Shown: piece after piece, positions 23,065 through 29,900 of the stretch
Layout of the letters: each line of letters starts with the position of its first letter
Numbering within the stretch: position 1 is the stretch's first letter
Source: Bradyrhizobium ontarionense
GTDB taxonomy: Bacteria; Pseudomonadota; Alphaproteobacteria; Rhizobiales; Xanthobacteraceae
Assembly (NCBI RefSeq): GCF_021088345.1
Contig: NZ_CP088156.1
Span: 6,138,001 to 6,202,000, forward strand
Direction: 5' to 3'
Length of the DNA stretch: 64,000 nt
The notes under the pieces: model-generated
The model's database searches: none
Told to the model about the DNA's origin: nothing
Seen by the model: the letters and a program-made list of their open reading frames with translations, nothing else
Program-made: the position numbers and the translations under genes

Positions 23065-23837
23065 TGAGCACGCTGTCGTTCCGCAACGTCTGGGTCGAAT
23101 ACGGCAACCAGGTCGTGCTCGAACGCATCAATCTCGAGATATCATCGGGGACGTTCCTGTCGATCGTCGGACCCTCGGGCGCCGGCAAGAGCACCTTCCT
23201 GCGCCTGATCCTCGGCCAGGAGAAGCCGAGCCAGGGTGCCGTGCTGCTCGACGGCCAGCCGTTCCCGGCCGAGCCGGGGCCAGACCGCGGCATCGTGTTT
23301 CAGCGCTACTCGGTGTTCCCGCATCTCACCGTGCTCGGCAACGTGCTGCTGGGCTATGAGCTCGCGGCCAGCCCGTTTACCGCGCGGCTGTTCGGCACCG
23401 CGCGCAAGGCGGCGGTGGAGAAGAGCCGTGCGCTGATCGAAGCCGTCGGCCTTGGGCCGCACTGTGACAAATATCCGAGCGCGCTGTCCGGCGGCATGCA
23501 GCAGCGGCTGGCGATCGCGCAGGCGCTGGCGAAGCAGCCCCGCGTGCTGTTGCTCGACGAGCCGTTCGGCGCGCTCGATCCCGGCACCCGCGCCCAGATG
23601 CACGCGCTGATCAAGCCGCTGTGGCGCGAGCACAAGATGACCATCGTGATGGTCACCCACGACATCAAGGAGGCGTTCGGCCTCGCCACGCGGCTGATCG
23701 CGCTCGACCGGCCGCGCAAGGATCCGCAGGCGCCGGAGCGGTTCGGCGCGCGCATTACTTATGATCTCGATCTCACCCGCGATAGCGCGGTGCCCGTGCT
23801 CGGATTCATCCGTGCCAGCCTGCAGGCGGCGCAATAA
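23064..23837 (+). CDS. ABC transporter ATP-binding protein, NitT/TauT type
   Basis: A 257-residue ATPase starting MSTLSFRNVWVEYGNQVVLE. Walker A is GPSGAGKST near residues 36-44, signature LSGGMQQRLAIAQAL, Walker B VLLLDEPFGALDP, and a switch histidine in MVTHDIKEAF. It overlaps the permease gene by one base and is followed after 40 bases by the agmatinase-family gene, so all belong to one transcription unit. Confidence 0.93.
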   Translation: MSTLSFRNVWVEYGNQVVLERINLEISSGTFLSIVGPSGAGKSTFLRLILGQEKPSQGAVLLDGQPFPAEPGPDRGIVFQRYSVFPHLTVLGNVLLGYELAASPFTARLFGTARKAAVEKSRALIEAVGLGPHCDKYPSALSGGMQQRLAIAQALAKQPRVLLLDEPFGALDPGTRAQMHALIKPLWREHKMTIVMVTHDIKEAFGLATRLIALDRPRKDPQAPERFGARITYDLDLTRDSAVPVLGFIRASLQAAQ

Positions 23838-23877
23838 TCAACCCAAGAAACGTCGAAAGAAACGAAGGAGAGTCTCT

Positions 23878-25083
23878 ATGTCATTCCCATCGATGCGGCG
23901 TACCCGCCGCGCCGGATTGCAGCCGCAGCGCCAGGCCATGCGCCGTCACCATCCGGACTTCGACAAGATGGCCACGCAGGGCTGGCAGGCGCTGGAGGCC
24001 GAGGGCAAACTGCCGAGCAACGGCTGGCGCAAGGAGCGGCAATGGGCGCTCGACATGGGCCTGCCCGGCTCCGACAGCCTGACCGATCGCGAGATCCCGA
24101 CCTTTGCGCGCGGCGAGCTGCCGCATTTCGCCGGGATCAACACCTTCATGAAGGCGCCCTATGTCGAGAACGTCCGCGACGTCGGCAAGTATGACGCTGC
24201 GGTGATCGGCATCCCCTTCGACTCCGGCACGACCTATCGCCCCGGCACGCGCTTCGGGCCGCAGGGCATCCGTCGCATCTCCGCGCTGTACACGCCCTAC
24301 AACTACGAGCTCGGCGTCGACCTGCGCGAGCAGATGACCTTGTGCGACGCCGGTGACGTCTTCACCATTCCCGCCAATCTGGAAAAGAGTTTTGACCAGA
24401 TCAGCCGCGGCGTCGCGCACGTGTTCTCGTCCGGCGCACTGCCGATCATGCTCGGTGGCGACCACTCGATCGGCTTTCCGTGCGTGCGCGGCATCGCGCA
24501 ATGCACCGACAAGCGGATCGGCATCATCCATTTCGACCGTCACATCGACATCCAGGAGAAGGATCTCGACGAGCGCATGCACACCACGCCCTGGTACTGG
24601 GCGACCAATTTGCCGAACGTCTCGCCGACCAACCTGGTGCAGCTCGGCATCGGCGGCTGGCAGGTGCCGCGCGAGGGCGTCGAGGTCGCGCGCAAGCGCA
24701 ACACCAACGTGCTGACCATCGCCGACATCGAGAAGATCGGCCTGGAGAAGACCGCCGAGATCGCACTCGAGCTGGCCTGGAAGGATGCGGACGCGGTCTA
24801 CATCTCGTTCGACGTCGATTCCATCGATTGCGGCTTCGTGCCCGGCACCGGCTGGCCCGAGCCCGGCGGCTTCCTGCCGCGCGAGGCACTGAAGCTGCTC
24901 GGTCTCGTCGCGGCCGAAGGCCTGTGCGGGCTCGAGGTGGTCGAGGTCTCGCCGCCCTATGACACCTCCGACATCACCGCGCTGATCGGCGTCCGCGTCG
25001 TGGTCGAGGCGCTGGGTTCGATGGTCGCGCACGGCAAGCTCGGCAGCCACAAACACATCATCAACAAGCCGGTCAGCTATTGA
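23878..25083 (+). CDS. Agmatinase/arginase-family hydrolase, probable Ni-dependent guanidine hydrolase (GdmH-like)
   Basis: A 401-residue ureohydrolase-fold enzyme, longer at the N-terminus than ordinary agmatinases (about 100 extra residues before DAAVIGIPFDSGTTYRPG). Metal ligands are visible: His196 (GGDHS), Asp220, His222, Asp224 (FDRHID) and Asp312, Asp314 (FDVDSID). The usual FDAHxD motif is FDRHID here, with Arg221 in place of Ala. Family knowledge: guanidine hydrolases form a branch of this family, use nickel, and give urea plus ammonia. Linkage to a guanidine-I riboswitch and importer supports that activity over agmatine hydrolysis. ATG 23878 follows GAAGGAGAG. Confidence 0.85.
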   Translation: MSFPSMRRTRRAGLQPQRQAMRRHHPDFDKMATQGWQALEAEGKLPSNGWRKERQWALDMGLPGSDSLTDREIPTFARGELPHFAGINTFMKAPYVENVRDVGKYDAAVIGIPFDSGTTYRPGTRFGPQGIRRISALYTPYNYELGVDLREQMTLCDAGDVFTIPANLEKSFDQISRGVAHVFSSGALPIMLGGDHSIGFPCVRGIAQCTDKRIGIIHFDRHIDIQEKDLDERMHTTPWYWATNLPNVSPTNLVQLGIGGWQVPREGVEVARKRNTNVLTIADIEKIGLEKTAEIALELAWKDADAVYISFDVDSIDCGFVPGTGWPEPGGFLPREALKLLGLVAAEGLCGLEVVEVSPPYDTSDITALIGVRVVVEALGSMVAHGKLGSHKHIINKPVSY

Positions 25084-25091
25084 GGCCCGCG

Positions 25092-25613
25092 ATGCGTCAT
25101 CATCATCATCACGGCGACCACCATCACCATGATCATGACCACGGTCATCATCATGATCACGATCATCCGCCGCACGGCCCCGGGCACAACCATCCGCACG
25201 GCCGTTCACCGGTGCAGTGGCAGACGCCGCATCAGCCCGAGGGCGCCAGGCCCGCGGCTGTCCAGGAGCCTGATCTCGACAAGGTCGAGGCCGCCTTTGT
25301 CGACGGTTTCATCGCCGCGCCGGATCCGACCAGCTTTCTCAGATTGGCGCGGATCCCGTTCGAAATGACGGTCGACGGCACGAGCCTGAAGCTGCTGCGG
25401 GTCGAGATCGACGCGCTGACCGACGTCGGCAGCCTGACGCCGCATCTCGGCGGCGGCACCTTCCGCTACGATCCGCTGCCGTCGAACTTCATCTCCCGCC
25501 GGCGGCGGTTGCGGTTCATCTATTTCGATGGCGCCGCATTGCGGCCGCTCAGCTACGCCGACTTGTACGGGATCCAACCACCCGCTTCCACTGAGGCGAC
25601 TGCTGTAGGATAG
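25092..25613 (+). CDS. Protein with histidine-rich metal-binding N-terminus, candidate nickel store/chaperone
   Basis: A 173-residue protein. Residues 3-37 contain 20 His with interspersed Asp and Gly (HHHHHGDHHHHDHDHGHHHD and so on), like the His-rich tails of HypB, UreE or Hpn proteins. The remaining part (from about residue 60) is a small folded domain with KVEAAFVDGFIAAPDPTSFL and SLKLLRVEIDALTDVGSLTP, which I do not recognise; it lacks a P-loop, so it is not a HypB GTPase. It starts 8 bases after the hydrolase stop. Because guanidine hydrolases need nickel, a role in nickel storage or delivery is the natural inference. An in-frame TTG four codons upstream is possible but less likely. Confidence 0.82.
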   Translation: MRHHHHHGDHHHHDHDHGHHHDHDHPPHGPGHNHPHGRSPVQWQTPHQPEGARPAAVQEPDLDKVEAAFVDGFIAAPDPTSFLRLARIPFEMTVDGTSLKLLRVEIDALTDVGSLTPHLGGGTFRYDPLPSNFISRRRRLRFIYFDGAALRPLSYADLYGIQPPASTEATAVG

Positions 25614-25731
25614 TTGAACCGGGACGCTCGTGCTTGCCGCGGCGTTCCCAAACCAGTGCAAGATGATGTGATGTCGGCGTTTGACCTGCTTTTGCGCTAC
25701 GATGCAGAAATTGGCGCAAGGGTCAGGGGAT

Positions 25732-26094
25732 ATGAAAGAGAACTCCACAAAGGTCCGGATCGTCGAGATCCCTAAGGGCGAACCGCCGCTCTGGGTGCGC
25801 GAGAAATGGGTTGGTCTCGAATTGCCGCTGGCGGGCGGTTCGTCGGCGGGCATCTTTTACGGCTTTGGCGCTGTATCGGGGCCGCGCTCATGGCTCGGCC
25901 ACGTATGGGGCCTTTTGCTGGGGCGCGCAGAACGCATCACTGGTTATGCGGTGTATGCTGATCGCGCGGTCGGCATTCTCGCCGAGTCGAGCCCGGAGGC
26001 CGCAGCCTGGTGGCGCGAAAATGCCGGCGAACTCCTCGCTCCACGGCGCTGTCTGGTGTTTCATGCTGATGAGTGCGAGGTCTTGAAGAGATAA
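25732..26094 (+). CDS. Conserved-looking hypothetical protein
   Basis: A 120-residue soluble protein starting MKENSTKVRIVEIPKGEPPL. It contains several Trp-rich segments (WVREKWVGLELPL, SWLGHVWGLLLG) and ends RRCLVFHADECEVLKR. No known domain is recognised. It starts 118 bases after the His-rich protein gene, so it may or may not belong to the riboswitch operon. ATG at 25732 follows GTCAGGGGAT. Confidence 0.6.
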   Translation: MKENSTKVRIVEIPKGEPPLWVREKWVGLELPLAGGSSAGIFYGFGAVSGPRSWLGHVWGLLLGRAERITGYAVYADRAVGILAESSPEAAAWWRENAGELLAPRRCLVFHADECEVLKR

Positions 26095-26169
26095 CACGTT
26101 GAGCGCGCCAACCCGCTGCTTACGGTCCCGCAAAGCGTCGACTGCCGAGCTACCGAGGCAGCCCTTGCC

Positions 26170-27087
26170 TCACATCCGTGCGAACATCCTTGCCTCGTCG
26201 CGGAGCACCGGCTTCACCGCCTCGCCCAGCCGCGTCGCTGCCGCGTCGACGGACAGTCCCGCCGTATTCACCACCGCATTCGCCCGCGCATAGAGCGGCT
26301 CGCGGCTCGCCAGGATGTTGCGCAGCTCGGCCATCGCCGAGCGGTCGTCGGCCATCGGGCGCAGATCGCCTTGGCGGCGCACGCGCGCCATGTGCTCCTC
26401 CGGCTCGGCCTTGAGCCAGATCGTGTAGAACGCGTTGAGGATCAGGTCGAAGGTCACAGGCTCGGAGACGATGCCGCCGCCGGTCGCCAGCACCATCAGT
26501 TCGTTTCGCGCGAGCAGCTGTAACAGGGCGGCTTGCTCCATGCGGCGGAAACCTTCCTGGCCGTAGAGTGCGATGATCTCGGCGACCGAGAGCCCGTTCT
26601 GCCGCTCGATCTCCTTGTTCAGTTCGACGAAGCTCCAGCCGATCCGCTCGGCCAGCATCTTGCCGAGCGTCGACTTGCCGGCGCCGCGCAATCCGATCAG
26701 CGCAATGCCGGAGAATGAGCGCCGCAGCGGCGCCGATGGGCCGCCGGCGAGCAGCTCCTTGATCTGGGCGATCTGGCTCGGGCTCGCCTTCTTCAGCAGG
26801 TCGCGGATGACGGGCCAGTCCGGCGACGGCTCGCCGCCGGGAATGATGTCTTCGAGCGGCGCGTTGATCGCATTGGCGATCCGGCGCAGCAGCACGATCG
26901 AGACGTTGCCTTTGCCGCTCTCGAGCTGGGCGATGTAGCGTTCGGAAATGCCGGAGACCTCGGCCAGCACCTTGCGCGACATGCCGGCCAGGCCGCGCAT
27001 CCGGCGCACGCGCTGGCCCAGCTGGTCGAGGAAGTCGGTCTCGGACTGGCCGGTATCGTCCCGCGCGGCGTCGCTGTGTGGCGTCAT
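26170..27087 (-). CDS. boxR: BoxR/BzdR-type regulator (HTH plus shikimate-kinase-like domain)
   Basis: A 305-residue regulator. Residues about 20-82 form an XRE-type helix-turn-helix (GQRVRRMRGLAGMSRKVLAE ... SERYIAQLESGKGNVSIVLL). Residues about 125-300 resemble shikimate kinase with Walker A GLRGAGKS at 132-139. In BzdR/BoxR this second domain binds benzoyl-CoA and relieves repression. It is divergent from the benzoate-CoA ligase gene, with a palindromic candidate operator between them. ATG at 27087 is chosen; in-frame ATGs at 27120 and 27144 would add unmatched residues. Confidence 0.9.
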   Translation of the reverse strand: MTPHSDAARDDTGQSETDFLDQLGQRVRRMRGLAGMSRKVLAEVSGISERYIAQLESGKGNVSIVLLRRIANAINAPLEDIIPGGEPSPDWPVIRDLLKKASPSQIAQIKELLAGGPSAPLRRSFSGIALIGLRGAGKSTLGKMLAERIGWSFVELNKEIERQNGLSVAEIIALYGQEGFRRMEQAALLQLLARNELMVLATGGGIVSEPVTFDLILNAFYTIWLKAEPEEHMARVRRQGDLRPMADDRSAMAELRNILASREPLYARANAVVNTAGLSVDAAATRLGEAVKPVLRDEARMFARM

Positions 27088-27163
27088 ATTCCCGTGACAC
27101 TTCTTGTGAAGCGGAAACATAATGCCGGGAAGGATTGACAGCAAGCGCCGTTGGTGGCCTTCT

Positions 27164-27179
27164 ATGAATTATAATTCAA
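27164..27179. promoter_or_regulatory. Candidate BoxR operator 1
   Basis: ATGAATTATAATTCAA contains the perfect 14-base palindrome TGAATTATAATTCA (27165-27178), an AT-rich island in GC-rich DNA, between boxR and the ligase gene. It shares ATGAAttAt....CA with the two sites upstream of boxC. It lies 19 bases before the ligase start, where repressor binding would block expression. Confidence 0.6.
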
Positions 27180-27197
27180 AAATCCGGGGAGAATGCC

Positions 27198-28733
27198 GTG
27201 AAGTCGTACAATGCGGTGTCGTGGTTGCTTGACCGCAATGTCGAGGCGGGCCGTGGCGAGAAGCTCGCCTACACGGACACGGTCTCCGAGCTGACCTATC
27301 GGGCCCTGCAGCAGCAGACCTGCCGCGTCGCCAACATGCTGCGTCGCCTCGGCGTCCGCCGCGAGGAGCGCGTGGCGATGATCATGCTCGATACGGTCGA
27401 TTTTCCCGCGGTGTTTCTCGGCGCCATGCGCGCCGGCATCGTCCCGGTGCCGCTCAACACGCTGCTGACGTCGGAGCAATATGCCTATGTGCTCGCGGAC
27501 TGCCGCGCCCGGGTGCTGTTCGTCTCCGAGGCGCTGTATCCCGCGGTGAAGGACATCGTCGGGCGGATGGCCGATCTCGATTGCGTCGTCGTCTCCGGCT
27601 CAGACGCGTTCGGCCATAAGCTGCTCACTGAGGAGCTCGCGCGCGAGAGCGATCAGTTCGAGACGGTGGCGACCCACGAGGACGAGCCGGCGTTCTGGCT
27701 GTATTCGTCCGGCTCGACCGGCATGCCCAAGGGCGTGCGCCATCTGCACGGCAATCTCGCCGCGACCGCTGAAACCTACGCCAGCCAGGTACTGGGTATC
27801 CGCGAGGACGATATCTGCCTGTCGGCTGCAAAACTGTTCTTCGCCTATGGGCTCGGCAATGCGCTCACCTTTCCGCTGTCGGTCGGCGCCACCACCATCC
27901 TCAATTCCGAGCGTCCGACGCCGGCGCTGATGTTCAAGCTGCTCAACCGCTACAACCCGACCATCTTCTACGGCGTGCCGACCTTGTTCGCGGCGATGCT
28001 GCACGACGAATCGTTGCGCCACGAGACGGCGGGCACGCGTCTGCGCATCTGCACCTCGGCCGGCGAGGCGCTGCCGGAATCGGTCGGCAATGCCTGGAAG
28101 ACTCGCTTCGGCGTCGACATCCTCGATGGTGTCGGCTCGACCGAGCTGCTGCACATCTTCCTGTCGAACGTGCCCGGCGACATCAAATACGGCTCCTCCG
28201 GCCGTCCCGTGCCGGGCTATCAGGTGCGGCTCGTCAACGAGGCCGGCGAGGGCGTGCCGGACGGCGAGGTCGGCGAGATGCTGGTGCATGCGCCGTCGGC
28301 CGGCGAGGGCTACTGGAATCAGCGCCACAAGACCCGCTCGACCTTCGAGGGCTATTGGACCCGCACCGGCGACAAATATGTCCGCGATGCCGAGGGCCGC
28401 TACACCTTCTGCGGCCGATCCGATGACATGTTCAAGGTGTCCGGCATCTGGGTGTCGCCGTTCGAGGTCGAGAGCGCGCTGATCACCCATCCCTCCGTGT
28501 TGGAAGCCGCCGTCGTGCCGGAAGCCGACCCGGAAGGGCTGTTGAAGCCAAAGGCCTATGTCGTGCTGCGCCCGAGCGTCGATCGCTCGACCTTGCACGA
28601 GGCGCTCAAGGAGCACGTCAAGCAGAAGATCGGGCCGTGGAAATATCCGCGCTGGATCGAGGTGGTGGACGCTTTGCCGAAGACCGCGACCGGAAAGATC
28701 CAGCGCTTCAAGCTGCGCGAGGGGGCGCATTAG
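27198..28733 (+). CDS. Benzoate-CoA ligase
   Basis: A 511-residue acyl-CoA synthetase of the ANL superfamily. The P-loop-like AMP motif YSSGSTGMPKG is at 169-179 and the catalytic C-terminal lysine is Lys500 in KTATGKIQRF. The sequence MKSYNAVSWLLDRNVEAGRG is typical of benzoate-CoA ligases, which convert benzoate, ATP and CoA to benzoyl-CoA. GTG at 27198 follows GGGGAGA. It is divergent from boxR and upstream of boxC and boxB, so it supplies the substrate of the aerobic benzoyl-CoA pathway. Some members also accept 4-hydroxybenzoate or fluorobenzoates. Confidence 0.93.
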   Translation: MKSYNAVSWLLDRNVEAGRGEKLAYTDTVSELTYRALQQQTCRVANMLRRLGVRREERVAMIMLDTVDFPAVFLGAMRAGIVPVPLNTLLTSEQYAYVLADCRARVLFVSEALYPAVKDIVGRMADLDCVVVSGSDAFGHKLLTEELARESDQFETVATHEDEPAFWLYSSGSTGMPKGVRHLHGNLAATAETYASQVLGIREDDICLSAAKLFFAYGLGNALTFPLSVGATTILNSERPTPALMFKLLNRYNPTIFYGVPTLFAAMLHDESLRHETAGTRLRICTSAGEALPESVGNAWKTRFGVDILDGVGSTELLHIFLSNVPGDIKYGSSGRPVPGYQVRLVNEAGEGVPDGEVGEMLVHAPSAGEGYWNQRHKTRSTFEGYWTRTGDKYVRDAEGRYTFCGRSDDMFKVSGIWVSPFEVESALITHPSVLEAAVVPEADPEGLLKPKAYVVLRPSVDRSTLHEALKEHVKQKIGPWKYPRWIEVVDALPKTATGKIQRFKLREGAH

Positions 28734-28805
28734 CTATTATTCGGGCGGGGTCGCCCTACGAGTCTTAGGAGTTGGATTCGATCTCTCAACACAGTGTTAG
28801 TGCGC

Positions 28806-28944
28806 TCCCTCGCCCCGTTCTTACGGGGAGAGGGTTGGGGTGAGGGGCAGCCGCGCGGGTGGTGCGGATGGTGAGACCTGTACCCCCTCACCCGGATTGC
28901 ATCTTCGATGCAATCCTACCTCTCCCCGCAAGCGGGGTGAGGTG
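28806..28944. repeat. Palindromic repeat 'CCCCTCACCCGGATTGCATC...' family
   Basis: Inverted arms around GCCCCGTTCTTACGGGGAGAG and CTCTCCCCGCAAGCGGGGTGAG, with an inner palindrome GGATTGCATCTTCGATGCAATCC-like (28893-28917). Related sequences, with CCCCTCACCCGG and CCTCTCCC blocks, occur at 43657-43926 and 44298-44382. It occupies the gap between the ligase and alpha/beta hydrolase genes. Confidence 0.8.
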
Positions 28945-29000
28945 AGCACGGAGCGTGCCGAGAGGGCATCTTCCATCATTAGTTCCGCGCGGAGATCGCG

Positions 29001-29804
29001 ATGACCTTGGCTGCAGCAGGCTTCCTCACCATCGACTCCACCGCTCTCGAATATCGCCTGATCGGCCCACAGCCCTCCGACGCGCCGTGCATCGTGCTCT
29101 TGCATGAAGGCCTCGGCTCTGTCGGCCTGTGGGGCGACTTTCCGGACAAGCTGCAGCAGCAAACCGGCGCCTCGGTGTTCGCCTATTCGCGCGCCGGCTA
29201 CGGCGCGTCGACGCCGGTGACCTTGCCGCGTCCGCTCGACTACATGCAGCGCGAGGCGCGCGAGGTGCTGCCGAAGCTGCTGGATCAAATCGGCTTCCGG
29301 CGCGGGCTTCTGGTCGGCCATTCCGACGGCGCCTCGATCGCCGCCATCTACGCCGGCAGCCGTGCGGATCATCGCCTCGACGGCATCGTGCTGATCGCGC
29401 CGCATGTCATCGTCGAGGACGTCTCGGTCTCGTCCATAGCCACGATCAAGACGGTCTATGAGACCACGGAGCTGCGCGCCAAGCTCGGGCGTTGGCACAA
29501 AGACGTCGACAACGCGTTCCATGGCTGGAACGGTGCCTGGCTCGACCCGGCGTTCCGGACTTGGGACATCACCGACTTTCTCGCCTACATCCGCGTGCCC
29601 GTCGCCGTCATCCAGGGCCTCGACGACCAGTACGGCACTGTCCGCCAGGTCGAGATCATCCGGGAGGAGTGCTACTGCCCGGTCGAGGTGACGATGCTGC
29701 CCAAGACCGGCCATTCCCCGCACCGCGAAGCGCCGGACGCCACCTTGCGGGTCATCGCCGAGTTCGCAGCGGCAACTCTGCCTGCCCCGATATCACGAAC
29801 ATGA
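29001..29804 (+). CDS. Alpha/beta-fold hydrolase associated with the box cluster
   Basis: A 267-residue alpha/beta hydrolase. The oxyanion segment is HEGLGSVGLW near residues 35-44, the nucleophile elbow GHSDG gives Ser108, and a catalytic histidine is in TGHSPHREAP near the end; the acid is probably in GLDDQYGT. Such hydrolases are common next to boxB/boxC; a thioesterase or lactonase role in benzoyl-CoA metabolism is possible but unproven. The last codons overlap a candidate BoxR operator that belongs to the boxC promoter. Confidence 0.85.
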   Translation: MTLAAAGFLTIDSTALEYRLIGPQPSDAPCIVLLHEGLGSVGLWGDFPDKLQQQTGASVFAYSRAGYGASTPVTLPRPLDYMQREAREVLPKLLDQIGFRRGLLVGHSDGASIAAIYAGSRADHRLDGIVLIAPHVIVEDVSVSSIATIKTVYETTELRAKLGRWHKDVDNAFHGWNGAWLDPAFRTWDITDFLAYIRVPVAVIQGLDDQYGTVRQVEIIREECYCPVEVTMLPKTGHSPHREAPDATLRVIAEFAAATLPAPISRT

Positions 29805-29816
29805 AACAAAGTGCAT
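29801..29816. promoter_or_regulatory. Candidate BoxR operator 2
   Basis: ATGAAACAAAGTGCAT sits at the end of the hydrolase gene. It shares the form ATGAA-N6-TGCAT with the site at 29851-29866, whose start is exactly 50 bases further on, about five helical turns. Confidence 0.55.
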
Positions 29817-29850
29817 GTTCCGGCGTTTTTTGATAGACGCCGACCATAAC

Positions 29851-29866
29851 ATGAATTATTGTGCAT
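29851..29866. promoter_or_regulatory. Candidate BoxR operator 3
   Basis: ATGAATTATTGTGCAT lies 35 bases before the boxC start. It matches operator 2 in 12 of 16 positions and shares ATGAATTAT with operator 1. A stem GGCGT/ACGCC lies between operators 2 and 3. A possible -35 TTGATA (29830-29835) suggests that site 3 overlaps the promoter, but the -10 is not clear. Confidence 0.58.
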
Positions 29867-29900
29867 CTCAACGATAAGCACTCCAACGTAAGGGTGACTC

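Noticed and set aside
23878..25083. Agmatinase of polyamine synthesis (speB)
   Set aside because: The guanidine-I riboswitch, importer linkage, N-terminal extension and FDRHID motif favour guanidine hydrolysis. Agmatinase activity is not excluded by sequence alone.
26170..26760. Shikimate kinase (aroK) call for the C-terminal half of the boxR gene
   Set aside because: It is fused to a helix-turn-helix domain and sits with benzoyl-CoA genes; this domain pair is BoxR/BzdR, where the kinase-like part is a sensor.
29819..29845. Stem GGCGT/ACGCC with a T-run as a terminator of the hydrolase gene
   Set aside because: The T-run is in the loop rather than after the stem, and it lies between two candidate operators, so it is more likely part of the boxC promoter region.
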